Source: Bacteroidota bacterium
GTDB taxonomy: Bacteria > Bacteroidota > Bacteroidia > UKL13-3
Reading direction: 5' to 3'
Length of the DNA: 64,000 bases
Assembly (NCBI GenBank): GCA_027488905.1
Contig: JAIYAT010000034.1
Location: 186,001-250,000, forward strand
In this document: in pieces, positions 11,014-20,344 of the stretch
Layout of the letters: every line of letters begins with the position of its first letter
Numbering within the stretch: the first letter of the stretch is position 1
Notes under the pieces: model-generated
What the model was told of the DNA's origin: nothing
The model's database searches: none
What the model saw: only the letters and a program-made list of their open reading frames with translations
Made by a program: the position numbers and the translations under genes

Positions 11014-12339
11014 ATGCCAGAAAAAATTACAATTATTGGCGGAGGCTTAGCAGGAAGTCTAGCCGCTATCTATATGGCTAAAAGAGGATTTGAAGTAAAC
11101 CTTTTTGAACGCCGACCAGATATGAGGAAAGCGAGTGTTTATCAAGGAAGATCTATAAACTTAGCCTTAAGTACCAGAGGCCTTCATGCTTTAGAAAAAA
11201 TAGGATTAAACAAAGAGATACTTTCAGATGCCATTCCAATGTATGGCAGAATGATGCACAGCAAAACTGGAGAGCTATCTTATCACCCTTATGGCAAAGA
11301 AGGCCAAGCCATTAACTCTGTTTCTAGGGGCAGGTTGAACCAAAAACTAATTGAACTAGCCGATGAATTTGAAAATATCAATATTTATTTCAATTCAAGA
11401 TGTGCAGATGTTGATATTGATAAAACTACTGCAACTTTCATATTGGAAGATGGTTCAACAAAAACGGTAACAGGAACAAGGATTATTGGCACAGATGGGG
11501 CTTTTGCAGCAACTAGAGGCAAATTACAAATCAGCGACCGTTTCAATTACTCTCAGAACTATTTACATGTAGGCTACAAAGAATTGGTGATTCCAGAAGG
11601 AGAAAACAATTCCTTTCTTATGGAAAAAAACGCTTTACATATTTGGCCCCGCGGTTCATTTATGATGATTGCTTTGCCTAATCCAGCTGGCGATTTTACT
11701 TGCACCTTATTTATGCCATTTGAATTATTTGAGGGTATAAAATCAAAAGAAGAAGTTGGTAATTTTTTCAGAGAACACTTTTCAGATGCCGTACCAATGA
11801 TGCCAACGCTTCTAGAAGATTATATGGCAAACCCAACTTCTAGTTTGGTTACGGTACGCTGTTATCCTTGGGTAAAAGGAGATAAACTTGCTTTGGCTGG
11901 CGATGCCGCACATGCGGTAGTTCCATTTTACGGACAAGGTATGAATTGTAGTTTTGAAGACATTGTGGTACTGGATAATATGGTTGAAAAATATGGAGAT
12001 GATTGGACCACTATTTTTGATGAATACCAAAAAGAAAGAAAACCAAATGCAGATGCTATTGCAGACCTAGCCATTCAAAACTATTATGAAATGGCAGACA
12101 AGGTTGGCGACAAACACTTTTTACATAAGAAACACATAGAACATGAACTAACTGAGTTGTATCCAAACCAGTTTAAATCACAGTATGAGCTTACAACTTT
12201 TAGTTTAAGTCCATATAAATATGCATTGGATCAAGGCAAAAAGAACGATGCCTTGCTTGAACATATCATAGCAAATAAGGCAGAAGAAAAAATTCATGAT
12301 GCCAACTATATGCAAACTTTATGGCATCTGTTAAGTTAA
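11014..12339 (+). CDS. kmo: Kynurenine 3-monooxygenase (FAD-dependent)
   Basis: ITIIGGGLAGSLAAIYMAKRGFEVNLFERRPD...GRSINLALSTRGLHALEKIGL...LAGDAAHAVVPFYGQGMNCSFED. Confidence 0.93.
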   Translation: MPEKITIIGGGLAGSLAAIYMAKRGFEVNLFERRPDMRKASVYQGRSINLALSTRGLHALEKIGLNKEILSDAIPMYGRMMHSKTGELSYHPYGKEGQAINSVSRGRLNQKLIELADEFENINIYFNSRCADVDIDKTTATFILEDGSTKTVTGTRIIGTDGAFAATRGKLQISDRFNYSQNYLHVGYKELVIPEGENNSFLMEKNALHIWPRGSFMMIALPNPAGDFTCTLFMPFELFEGIKSKEEVGNFFREHFSDAVPMMPTLLEDYMANPTSSLVTVRCYPWVKGDKLALAGDAAHAVVPFYGQGMNCSFEDIVVLDNMVEKYGDDWTTIFDEYQKERKPNADAIADLAIQNYYEMADKVGDKHFLHKKHIEHELTELYPNQFKSQYELTTFSLSPYKYALDQGKKNDALLEHIIANKAEEKIHDANYMQTLWHLLS

Positions 12340-12359
12340 TTTATTATTTATTTAGTTTC

Positions 12360-12369
12360 GGTTTGAACC
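12360..12369 (+). repeat. Iterated motif GGTTTGAACC, copy 1 (intergenic)
   Basis: exact match; TTCGGTTTGAACCAAC. Confidence 0.6.
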
Positions 12370-12411
12370 AACCTTTGAACTGTTATCTTCATCTTAAAAG
12401 TTAAAAAAACA

Positions 12412-13311
12412 ATGAAAAAAATTTTAATTTTAATTAGCGCATTCTTTTTGTTTACAGGAATTATTTCTGCACAAGTTAAAACAGCACCAAAAAAACAAAA
12501 CACCAAGCCAACAACTGCTGCGCCAAAACCAAAACACACCACAGTTAAAAAACCAATATTTGAACCAGAACAAAAGGTAGAAATAACCACCAATTATGGT
12601 GTTATAGTGGTTAAATTATACAATGAAACACCGCTGCACAGAGATAACTTTGTTAAATTGGTGAAAGAAGGTTTTTATGATAGCCTGCTATTTCATAGAG
12701 TTATAAAATCTTTTATGATTCAAGGAGGTGACCCAAATTCAAAATATGCCGATAGCACTGCAATGCTAGGAAACGGAGATGTTGGATACAAAATTCCCGG
12801 TGAGTTCAATAGAAATTTATACCACAAAAGAGGCGCCCTTGCAGCAGCAAGAGATAACAACCCAGAAAGAGCAAGCAGTGGCTGTCAATTTTATATTGTG
12901 CATGGCAAAAAATTTACACAACAAGAACTAGAGCAAATTCTAAACTCTAGAAATATGAATAATAAACAAAGCATTTTATACAGCTGCTACCAAAGAGATA
13001 CTATTCAGGCTGCCATTTATCAAATACAACAAAGTGGCGACAAAGAACTTTTGAGAGCCTATATGGCTAACCTTCAAAAAATCGTTGACAAAATGTATAC
13101 CGACCAATATCCAGATGCTGAAAAAGTAAATTTGGATCAAATAGGAGTATACATTAATGAAGGGGGTGCACCTCACCTAGATGCTAGCTACACCGTTTTT
13201 GGAGAAGTAATTTCTGGCATGGAAGTAGTAGACAAAATTGCTGACCAACCTAAAGGAAATGCAGACAGACCTATAGAGAATATTCGCATGCGCATGCGTT
13301 TACTCCCATAA
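12412..13311 (+). CDS. Cyclophilin-type peptidyl-prolyl cis-trans isomerase (exported)
   Basis: Signal peptide; VVKLYNETPLHRDNFVKLVKEGFYDSLLFHRVIKSFMIQGGDP...FYIVHG...LDASYTVFGEVISGMEVVDKI. Confidence 0.9.
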   Translation: MKKILILISAFFLFTGIISAQVKTAPKKQNTKPTTAAPKPKHTTVKKPIFEPEQKVEITTNYGVIVVKLYNETPLHRDNFVKLVKEGFYDSLLFHRVIKSFMIQGGDPNSKYADSTAMLGNGDVGYKIPGEFNRNLYHKRGALAAARDNNPERASSGCQFYIVHGKKFTQQELEQILNSRNMNNKQSILYSCYQRDTIQAAIYQIQQSGDKELLRAYMANLQKIVDKMYTDQYPDAEKVNLDQIGVYINEGGAPHLDASYTVFGEVISGMEVVDKIADQPKGNADRPIENIRMRMRLLP

Positions 13312-13677
13312 CATGAAGGTTTCTTCATTTCTAGTTTGGCTATTCATAGTTCCTACACCCACCATTTCGAAGGTGTTTTGTTTAATCATATTCCATGGAT
13401 AAACAAACTTAAGCTAAGAAATTTCGCAGTACATAAAGTTGCATATGGAACCATTTCAAATACAAATCTTCGTGTGAACTCAATTGTAGATTCTGAAGGA
13501 AAGCGAACTTCGCCCATCTATAACTTCAGAAATTATGAACCCTATTTTGAACTTGGTTATGGCATAGAAAACATATTCAAAATTGCTTCTATTGGCATGG
13601 TTCATCGTCTTAATTATTTAAATCTACCAAATGTCAGAAAGATTGGAATCAATTTTGGTTTGAACCTACAATTTTAA
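13312..13677 (+). pseudogene. 3' remnant of a DUF5686-family outer-membrane protein gene
   Basis: Translation SSYTHHFEGVLFNHIPWINKLKLRNF...EPYFELGYGIENIFKIASIGMVHRLNYLNLPNVRKIGINFGLNLQF resembles only the C-terminal barrel end of DUF5686 proteins; no ATG in frame, begins directly after the PPIase stop. Confidence 0.6.
13657..13666 (+). repeat. Iterated motif GGTTTGAACC, copy 2 (DUF5686 remnant)
   Basis: exact match; TTTGGTTTGAACCTAC. Confidence 0.6.
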
Positions 13678-13706
13678 TTTATTCATTAGTATTACTTTTA
13701 ACTTTA

Positions 13707-13716
13707 GGTTTGAACC
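13707..13716 (+). repeat. Iterated motif GGTTTGAACC, copy 3 (intergenic)
   Basis: exact match; TTAGGTTTGAACCAAA. Confidence 0.6.
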
Positions 13717-13807
13717 AAAAATTAATGGAAAGTTTAACTTATACAAGGTTTTACATGTAATCATTGTTTACTTTTTTAGTAATATTGAACCTTAAAACAA
13801 GCCAATT

Positions 13808-15502
13808 TTGCAACAACACGTTTTTACAATCGCCGAGGTTTGTGCCCAATACGGCGTAACAGATGCAATTATTTGCCCTGGAAGCCGCTCTGCACCTTTG
13901 GTTTATGCATTTACAAATAATAATTCATTTACCTGCCATAGCGCCATAGACGAAAGAAGTGCGGCCTTTATTGCCTTAGGAATAGCCCAACAACAACAAA
14001 GGCCTGTTGTTTTAATTTGCACATCAGGTACTGCTACACTTAACTTTTTTCCTGCAATTGCAGAAGCGTATTATCAAAAAATTCCCTTATTGGTTTTGTC
14101 TGCAGATAGGCCACCAGAATTGCTAAACCAACAAGATGGCCAAATGATCATGCAAAAAGGTGTTTTTGGCAAACATGTTTTGGGAAGCCATGAATTGCTT
14201 TGTTTCGAAGAAGATAATATTGATTTTCAGCTAACCGAAAGAATTGTTAGCAATGCCTTAGACACATGCCTTTCAGAAAAGGGCTTTGGACCTGTTCATA
14301 TTAATGTTCCATTAAGAGAACCGCTCTATAATTATGATTTTCAAAAACTAGATTTAAACGAATCAAAAAGCCCTATAAGTTTTCAAAAAAGAGGCGCCAT
14401 TCAACTTCCAAACTTTGAAGGGTTTATGGCTGCTTGGAAACATAGCAAGAAAAAACTAATTGTAATGGGCCAGTGGCCAATATCCCAAACACTTTCCGAG
14501 TCCTTAGTTACCCTTTGTAAAAACAATGGCGTGGTAATTTTAGCAGATGTTTGCGCAAATCAACACCTCCCAAAAAGTGTTACAAATTTCGATTTTATTT
14601 TAAAATCGGTTCAAACCGAAATATTAGACCAACTAAGGCCAGATTTACTGTTATCCTTTGGCGGACCTTTGGTTTCTAAGTCATTAAAGAATTGGCTTAA
14701 ATCATTTAACCCAACTTGGCATTTTAGATTGCAAGCCTCAGAAGATGCAATAGACACTTGGGGAAACATGACACATCTACTTTGTGCTCCTGAGATTCCA
14801 TATTTATCTGCTATTGCTAAACAAAAAGAAGTTGCTATTGAAGAAAAAAATCAATACTTCAATCTTTGGAAAAGCCAACAAGAAAAAGCTGAATCTACTC
14901 TATCTCAATTTCATGCAAAGCAAGTTTGGTCTGAGCCTACAAGTATTCATCAAATTCTTTCATTGATACCCAATAATAGTATTTTACAAGTTGGAAATAG
15001 TTCTGCTATTCGCTGGACAAGTTGGAATTTTCCGTTAAGGAATGACTTGGAAGTGTTTTGTAATAGAGGAACTAGCGGAATAGATGGAAGCTTTAGCACT
15101 GCAGTTGGGGCAGCAATTGCAAAACCTAATAAACTCGTTTATCTTATTATAGGCGACTTATCCTTTAATTATGATGAACATGCACTTTGGATTCAAAAGT
15201 TACCAAAAAATTTAAAAGTAATTGTTCTCAATAATAAGGGTGGAAATATCTTTAATTGGATTGATGGTCCTTCAAAACATCCACAAAAACTAAGTTTTTT
15301 CACTACACCACTTACACGTTCTATTGCTCAAGTTTGTGCCTCTTATCACGTAGAACATCGGTTGGCAGAAAACAGTGAACAGTTACAAAATCATTTGGTT
15401 CAAACCGAAAAAAACAATGCACTAACTGTGATAGAATTAACTTTTGATGCACTAACTGCAGCGAATGCCGTCCAATCCTTTTTGTCTTTGAAACTAGTAT
15501 AG
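13808..15502 (+). CDS. menD: 2-succinyl-5-enolpyruvyl-6-hydroxy-3-cyclohexene-1-carboxylate synthase (apparent TTG start)
   Basis: ICPGSRSAPLVYAF...CHSAIDERSAAFIALGIAQ...CTSGTATLNFFPAIAEAYYQKIPLLVLSADRPPELL. Confidence 0.93.
   Translation: MQQHVFTIAEVCAQYGVTDAIICPGSRSAPLVYAFTNNNSFTCHSAIDERSAAFIALGIAQQQQRPVVLICTSGTATLNFFPAIAEAYYQKIPLLVLSADRPPELLNQQDGQMIMQKGVFGKHVLGSHELLCFEEDNIDFQLTERIVSNALDTCLSEKGFGPVHINVPLREPLYNYDFQKLDLNESKSPISFQKRGAIQLPNFEGFMAAWKHSKKKLIVMGQWPISQTLSESLVTLCKNNGVVILADVCANQHLPKSVTNFDFILKSVQTEILDQLRPDLLLSFGGPLVSKSLKNWLKSFNPTWHFRLQASEDAIDTWGNMTHLLCAPEIPYLSAIAKQKEVAIEEKNQYFNLWKSQQEKAESTLSQFHAKQVWSEPTSIHQILSLIPNNSILQVGNSSAIRWTSWNFPLRNDLEVFCNRGTSGIDGSFSTAVGAAIAKPNKLVYLIIGDLSFNYDEHALWIQKLPKNLKVIVLNNKGGNIFNWIDGPSKHPQKLSFFTTPLTRSIAQVCASYHVEHRLAENSEQLQNHLVQTEKNNALTVIELTFDALTAANAVQSFLSLKLV
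14608..14617 (-). repeat. Iterated motif GGTTTGAACC, copy 4 (menD)
   Basis: exact match; TTCGGTTTGAACCGAT on minus. Confidence 0.6.
15397..15406 (-). repeat. Iterated motif GGTTTGAACC, copy 5 (menD)
   Basis: exact match; TTCGGTTTGAACCAAA on minus. Confidence 0.6.
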
Positions 15503-15536
15503 ATTTTTGTTGTTAATCATATCATAATAATTTTAT

Positions 15537-16361
15537 ATGCAATCAAAATACCCTTGGGAAACCATAAAAGAATTTAAAGAAATCCTATTCCAATTTTATG
15601 ATGGAATAGCTAAAATTAGTATCAATCGCCCTCAGGTTCATAATGCTTTTACTCCTTTAACAGTCAAAGAAATGAGTGAGGCCATGGAGCTAGCCAGGCA
15701 GGATGAAAATGTTTATTGTGTAATTTTAACAGGTGAAGGTGGCCAAGCTTTTTGCAGTGGAGGAGACCAAAGTGTGAGAGGTCATGGCGGTTATGTTGGG
15801 GATGATGGCGTACCTCGCTTAAACGTGTTAGACCTTCAAATGCAGATTAGGAGGATTCCTAAACCTGTGGTGGCGATGGTTGCCGGTTGGGCCATTGGTG
15901 GCGGCCATGTGTTGCATGTAATTTGTGATTTAAGCATAGCGGCAGAAAATGCTAAATTCGGTCAAACTGGCCCCAAAGTAGGAAGTTTTGATGGTGGATT
16001 TGGAGCTTCCTATTTGGCAAGAGTTGTAGGTCAGAAAAAGGCCAGAGAAATTTGGTTTTTATGCGACCAATACAACGCTCAAGAAGCCTTAGACATGGGC
16101 TTGGTTAACAAAGTAGTTCCCTTAGAAGTACTAGAAGACACAACCATTGAATGGTGCAGAAAGATGATGGATAAAAGTCCAATTGCACTGCGTATGATAA
16201 AAAGTGCTTTCAATGCAGAATTAGATGGGCAAGCAGGAATACAAGAACTAGCAGGTAATGCCACACTTTTATACTATTTGAGTGATGAAGCCAAAGAAGG
16301 AAAAAATTCCTTCCTAGAAAAACGCAAACCAGACTTTAAAAAGTTTCCTAAATTCCCTTAA
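15537..16361 (+). CDS. menB: 1,4-dihydroxy-2-naphthoyl-CoA synthase
   Basis: [22 protein letters not shown]...[17 protein letters not shown]...[54 protein letters not shown]. Confidence 0.95.
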   Translation: MQSKYPWETIKEFKEILFQFYDGIAKISINRPQVHNAFTPLTVKEMSEAMELARQDENVYCVILTGEGGQAFCSGGDQSVRGHGGYVGDDGVPRLNVLDLQMQIRRIPKPVVAMVAGWAIGGGHVLHVICDLSIAAENAKFGQTGPKVGSFDGGFGASYLARVVGQKKAREIWFLCDQYNAQEALDMGLVNKVVPLEVLEDTTIEWCRKMMDKSPIALRMIKSAFNAELDGQAGIQELAGNATLLYYLSDEAKEGKNSFLEKRKPDFKKFPKFP

Positions 16362-16365
16362 AAGA

Positions 16366-16397
16366 AAAAGGGGGCGAAAATTCGCCCCCTTTTTTTA
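16366..16397. terminator. Bidirectional-type terminator between menB and the convergent downstream gene
   Basis: AAAAGGGGGCGAAAATTCGCCCCCTTTTTTT hairpin between convergent genes. Confidence 0.9.
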
Positions 16398-16667
16398 TGC
16401 TCTATCATATTCGCCTTTTACACTGTAATAGCCAAAAATGACCAGACCAAATGCAATTGGCACGAAAATCAAAATGATGATTCCCCATTGCATTTGAACA
16501 TTTAACTTGGCAGCCTCTGCAGCTGCTTTTGCTGCCTCATTTATAGCTGCGTTTATTTTTGTATTTGCATCTCCAACTTTCATTAAAGCTTGAGCAATCA
16601 TAAAATAAATAGCCACTGGTCCTAAGGCCATCCATATCAATCCTAATATTCTTCTTATTTGATTCAT
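16395..16667 (-). CDS. Small two-TM membrane protein (DUF6814-like)
   Basis: TM1 IWMALGPVAIYFMIAQALM, Ala-rich linker NEAAKAAAEAAKLN, TM2 IIILIFVPIAFGLVIFGYY; adjacent to the MFS gene. Confidence 0.6.
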   Translation of the reverse strand: MNQIRRILGLIWMALGPVAIYFMIAQALMKVGDANTKINAAINEAAKAAAEAAKLNVQMQWGIIILIFVPIAFGLVIFGYYSVKGEYDRA

Positions 16668-16679
16668 TGTAATATTTTA

Positions 16680-18368
16680 TTAAGCGTGAATAAATTCGTT
16701 TTCGTCGTCAGATACATCTTCGTCAATTGTATTGGATAAGTACAATACCCCAATTATTAAACATATTGCCGCCACTCCCATTGGGTACCACAATCCTGCC
16801 AAAGGCGAACCCATAGGATTTTCAGGAGTTTTGGTATATTCTATGATCAAGGTGCTTAAGAAGGGAACCAATCCACCAAAAACTCCATTTCCAATGTGGT
16901 AAGGCAATGACATGGAAGTATAGCGAATGCGGGTTGGGAACAATTCTACCAAGAAAGCAGCAATTGGACCATATACCATGGTAACATAAACAATTTGAAT
17001 AAAAATAAGTGCTATCATTTTCCAAAAGATACCATTGCCCATGGTTTTTTCTACACCAATTGCCGACTTCACCGAAGCATAACTTACCTCACCTGTAAAC
17101 ACCTCTTTGCTCTCAATGCCTTTTACTTTCAAGGTAATCAAAGCCGTGCTATCAGCTATACTTGTATATATGATTGAACCAGCCTTTGGAACATCAGTTG
17201 TAAATCTAAGCGTATCTGTTGTGGTGTATTTAAATAAGGAACCATCGCTATAAACAGTGTCTAACTTGCTTACCACAAATACTTGATTTTTGTGCTTTGT
17301 ATCCATTACTGCCCAGGAATCTTTAACAGTGCATTTTTCAGTAAGAATGGTTCTGTTTTGATTAACCGCAGCAGTATCCTCTAAAAAAGTTTGATAGATT
17401 GGCCTATAGGTTAAAATACCTAAAAGCATACCTAGCATCATTATCCATTTTCTTCCAACAATATCGCTTAACCAACCAAATAGAATAAAAAACGGTGTGG
17501 CTAATACTATTGCCCAAAGAAGGATAGTTCGTGATTGTTCAAAATCTATTTTACAAGTATTTTCAATGAAAGATTGCGCATAAAATTGGCCAGTATACCA
17601 AATTACACCTTGGCCCATTACCGCACCAAATAGGGCAAGTAATACCATTTTTAAATTAGTCTTGTTTCCAAAACTTTCCTTTAATGGATTCTTAGAAATC
17701 TTACCTTCTTTTTTAATTTTTGCAAACAAAGGAGACTCTTGCATTTTAAGTCTGATATAAATTGAAACCACCACCAATATTATAGAAACCCAAAAAGGCA
17801 CACGCCAACCCCAATCACTAAAAGCTTCCACACCAATTGTGTTTCTTGTAAATAGAATTACACCTAAAGATAAAAACAACCCAAGGGTTGCAGTGGTTTG
17901 AATCCAGCTTGTAAAAAAACCACGGCGCTTAACAGGTGCATGTTCTGCTACATAGGTAGCAGCACCTCCATACTCGCCTCCTAAAGCTAAGCCTTGAACC
18001 AAACGCAAAAATAAAATCAAAAGTGGGGCAGCAATACCAATGGTTTTATACCCCGGTACCAATCCAATTGCAAAGGTGGAACCTCCCATTAACACAAGGG
18101 TTAATAAGAAAGTAAATTTTCGTCCCAGCAAGTCACCTAACCTTCCAAATACCAGAGCTCCAAATGGACGCACAATAAAGCCCGCAGCAAAAATGGCTAA
18201 GGTCGATAATAAAGCTGCTGTGCCCTGGTCTTCAGGGAAAAACTGTTTTGATAAAATAGTAGCCAAACTTCCAAAAATATAGAAGTCGTACCACTCAATG
18301 AGTGTTCCCACACTCGATGCACCAATCACCTTCCAGATGGTTGATGGCTTTTCAATTTCCATTGACAT
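16680..18368 (-). CDS. MFS transporter (metabolite:H+ symporter type) with a large extracytoplasmic insertion
   Basis: GTLIEWYDFYIFGSLATILSKQFFP...RPFGALVFGRLGDLLGRK...GLALGGEYGGAATYVAEHAPVKRRG...LVELFPTRIRYTSMSLPYHIGNGVFGG. Confidence 0.88.
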   Translation of the reverse strand: MSMEIEKPSTIWKVIGASSVGTLIEWYDFYIFGSLATILSKQFFPEDQGTAALLSTLAIFAAGFIVRPFGALVFGRLGDLLGRKFTFLLTLVLMGGSTFAIGLVPGYKTIGIAAPLLILFLRLVQGLALGGEYGGAATYVAEHAPVKRRGFFTSWIQTTATLGLFLSLGVILFTRNTIGVEAFSDWGWRVPFWVSIILVVVSIYIRLKMQESPLFAKIKKEGKISKNPLKESFGNKTNLKMVLLALFGAVMGQGVIWYTGQFYAQSFIENTCKIDFEQSRTILLWAIVLATPFFILFGWLSDIVGRKWIMMLGMLLGILTYRPIYQTFLEDTAAVNQNRTILTEKCTVKDSWAVMDTKHKNQVFVVSKLDTVYSDGSLFKYTTTDTLRFTTDVPKAGSIIYTSIADSTALITLKVKGIESKEVFTGEVSYASVKSAIGVEKTMGNGIFWKMIALIFIQIVYVTMVYGPIAAFLVELFPTRIRYTSMSLPYHIGNGVFGGLVPFLSTLIIEYTKTPENPMGSPLAGLWYPMGVAAICLIIGVLYLSNTIDEDVSDDENEFIHA

Positions 18369-18394
18369 AAGTATATATTGTTTTCTATTATTAA

Positions 18395-19816
18395 TTATAA
18401 ATAAATCTGCAATTGTAGCACTACTTCTCCTTTACGTTCGGTAGTTTCTAATGCTCCAAATGGTTTAGTGGCTTCTACATAATCCACAACCGGACGCGAG
18501 CGGTAGTTCAAAGTAAGTTTAGCATTATGCCCTTCCATGTAATAATTAAGACCAACATCAGGTATAATTACACCATTATTTACCCTTTCATAATTGGCAT
18601 AGGTAACATCACCCATAAGTTGAAACTTACCAATTTTTGTTTTAGGAAAAACATAGCCTGCTTGTGCATAAAAAATATCCCCAGTACCTACTGTTGGAAA
18701 GGCATTTCCAGTACCACTAAAAGTTGTACCCGTTTTGGCTAGTCCGTTGGCAGGATTAGAAATGCCTATGTTTCTAACATAATTATCACCCATATCATGT
18801 TTATTGTAAGAAAGGTATGCTGTAATTGCAGTTCCTTTAGTCTTGTTTAAAGGCATATCTAAAAATGCATCCACCGCCCAAATAAAACAGTTTTGTCTAA
18901 CCGTATCCCAGCGAGTTCCATTACCTTTTGCCGCCCACATGGCTTCTGCATTGTGAAAAAATCCAGCACCAATATTAAACACCTTTTTAGTACCCACATA
19001 AGAACCCACCATATAAGGCAATAGATTGCTTTCTTGATCCCAAAACTGATACATAAAATACCCTTGATAAGCTGGCTTTGCTCCGCCAATTCCGCGATAA
19101 GAAGCATTTACAATATTGTTTTTAGCAGCACTGGTATCCAAACGTGTAAGCCCGTTACTTGCAGGTATAGCAAAAGGAACATTAAAAGCTAAACGATAAT
19201 CAAATTTACCCAACTTACCTTTGGCATACCAACCCATCATTCGGGCAAACTGATCAGAAGCATCAATGTTGGCCCAATTAAAAATTGGGGCATCTAAAGT
19301 CATAAAGTTTAGGGTAGAGGCATTCGCCATCCTAGAAACACCATTCCAATAATGTAGGCCACCCCCTAGTGTAAGTTTCTTTGTAATTACATGAAACTCG
19401 GCAGTTGCTTCATGAATAAAGATTTGCGGTTTTTTGCCATCTGGACTAGTATTGCCAATGTTTGCGGCTTGACCCAAACCTCCGCCACCAACTAGAGTTT
19501 GGTTGTTGATACCAATATGCGTCATTATCATAAACCTCGAATTCATTTGCGTGTAAAACAAAAAACGAGAACGACGCAAAGCAAAGTCAATTCCAGAACT
19601 TTGAGCTTCGCCATTTACAGTAGATCCAGGATTGTATTGTGCAGAACGCATCCAGAATTGGTGCCAATTGATAAATCTAATAAATTTTTGACCGCTAGTA
19701 TCTAAAGGGATTTTTATTCCTGTTCCATAGCTTTCGAAACCTTGGGCCAAAAGTTGAAAGGTGATACTACTGAATACAAGCGCAACGAGTAGCTTGAGTG
19801 TGTAAATTTTCTTCAT
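18395..19816 (-). CDS. Outer membrane porin-like protein
   Basis: Signal peptide, FIRFINWHQFWMRSAQYNPGS...DFALRRSRFLFYTQMNSRFM, alternating beta-strand pattern, C-terminal GEVVLQLQIYL. Confidence 0.7.
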   Translation of the reverse strand: MKKIYTLKLLVALVFSSITFQLLAQGFESYGTGIKIPLDTSGQKFIRFINWHQFWMRSAQYNPGSTVNGEAQSSGIDFALRRSRFLFYTQMNSRFMIMTHIGINNQTLVGGGGLGQAANIGNTSPDGKKPQIFIHEATAEFHVITKKLTLGGGLHYWNGVSRMANASTLNFMTLDAPIFNWANIDASDQFARMMGWYAKGKLGKFDYRLAFNVPFAIPASNGLTRLDTSAAKNNIVNASYRGIGGAKPAYQGYFMYQFWDQESNLLPYMVGSYVGTKKVFNIGAGFFHNAEAMWAAKGNGTRWDTVRQNCFIWAVDAFLDMPLNKTKGTAITAYLSYNKHDMGDNYVRNIGISNPANGLAKTGTTFSGTGNAFPTVGTGDIFYAQAGYVFPKTKIGKFQLMGDVTYANYERVNNGVIIPDVGLNYYMEGHNAKLTLNYRSRPVVDYVEATKPFGALETTERKGEVVLQLQIYL

Positions 19817-19848
19817 CTTGATTTGCTATTTGTAAATCGAAGATGAAG
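19811..19848 (-). promoter_or_regulatory. Inverted repeat / predicted 5' hairpin enclosing the porin start codon
   Basis: Minus strand CTTCATCTTCGATTT-ACAAATAGC-AAATCAAGATGAAG: 14 bp with one bulged C; ATG lies in the right arm. Confidence 0.6.
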
Positions 19849-19921
19849 AAGGAAAACTAAATAACTATACTCATGGGTAGCTATTTGTTAATTTGAAATA
19901 GTTATGCCTTCATAAGGCTTT

Positions 19922-20344
19922 CTAATTGCGGAATCGCTCCCATTTAATCATCATGAATTTATCGCCTAGCTCCGTAATTACAGAACCAGCTCCCTTAAGA
20001 TTATCTTTGTTTTTCATGTATTCTACCAATTCGGTATGGTTAAGAATTTTATAGGTGGGATGGTATTGACTTTTCTCTGGTCGGTTCAAACCGTATTGTT
20101 TTACCCAATTCATTACACTTACATGACTTATACCAAGGAGTCGCTCAATTTCTCTAAAGCTCAAACCCTCTATATACAACTGAAGCGCCTTGGTAACATA
20201 ATAGTTATCAATGCGCTTTCCTAGTTTACTTACTGTAAAAAAATACTTACAGGCTTTGCATTTAAAGCGTTGTCTATTCTTTAAAATGCCACTTTTTATA
20301 ACCTCATGTGAATCACATTTTGGGCACTTAACTTCTGCTTCCAT
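19922..20344 (-). CDS. IS1 InsA-like zinc-ribbon + HTH protein (orphan, probably domesticated)
   Basis: VKCPKCDSHEVIKSGILKNRQRFKCKACKYFF (CxxC...CxxC), then LSFREIERLLGISHVSVMNWVKQYG; no InsB/DDE partner seen. Confidence 0.75.
   Translation of the reverse strand: MEAEVKCPKCDSHEVIKSGILKNRQRFKCKACKYFFTVSKLGKRIDNYYVTKALQLYIEGLSFREIERLLGISHVSVMNWVKQYGLNRPEKSQYHPTYKILNHTELVEYMKNKDNLKGAGSVITELGDKFMMIKWERFRN
20083..20092 (-). repeat. Iterated motif GGTTTGAACC, copy 6 (InsA-like gene)
   Basis: exact match; TACGGTTTGAACCGAC on minus. Confidence 0.6.

Noticed and set aside
12412-13311. Insertion of about 85 aa in the cyclophilin as a novel fusion
   Set aside because: Similar insertions appear, to my knowledge, in exported cyclophilins of other Bacteroidota; not distinctive.
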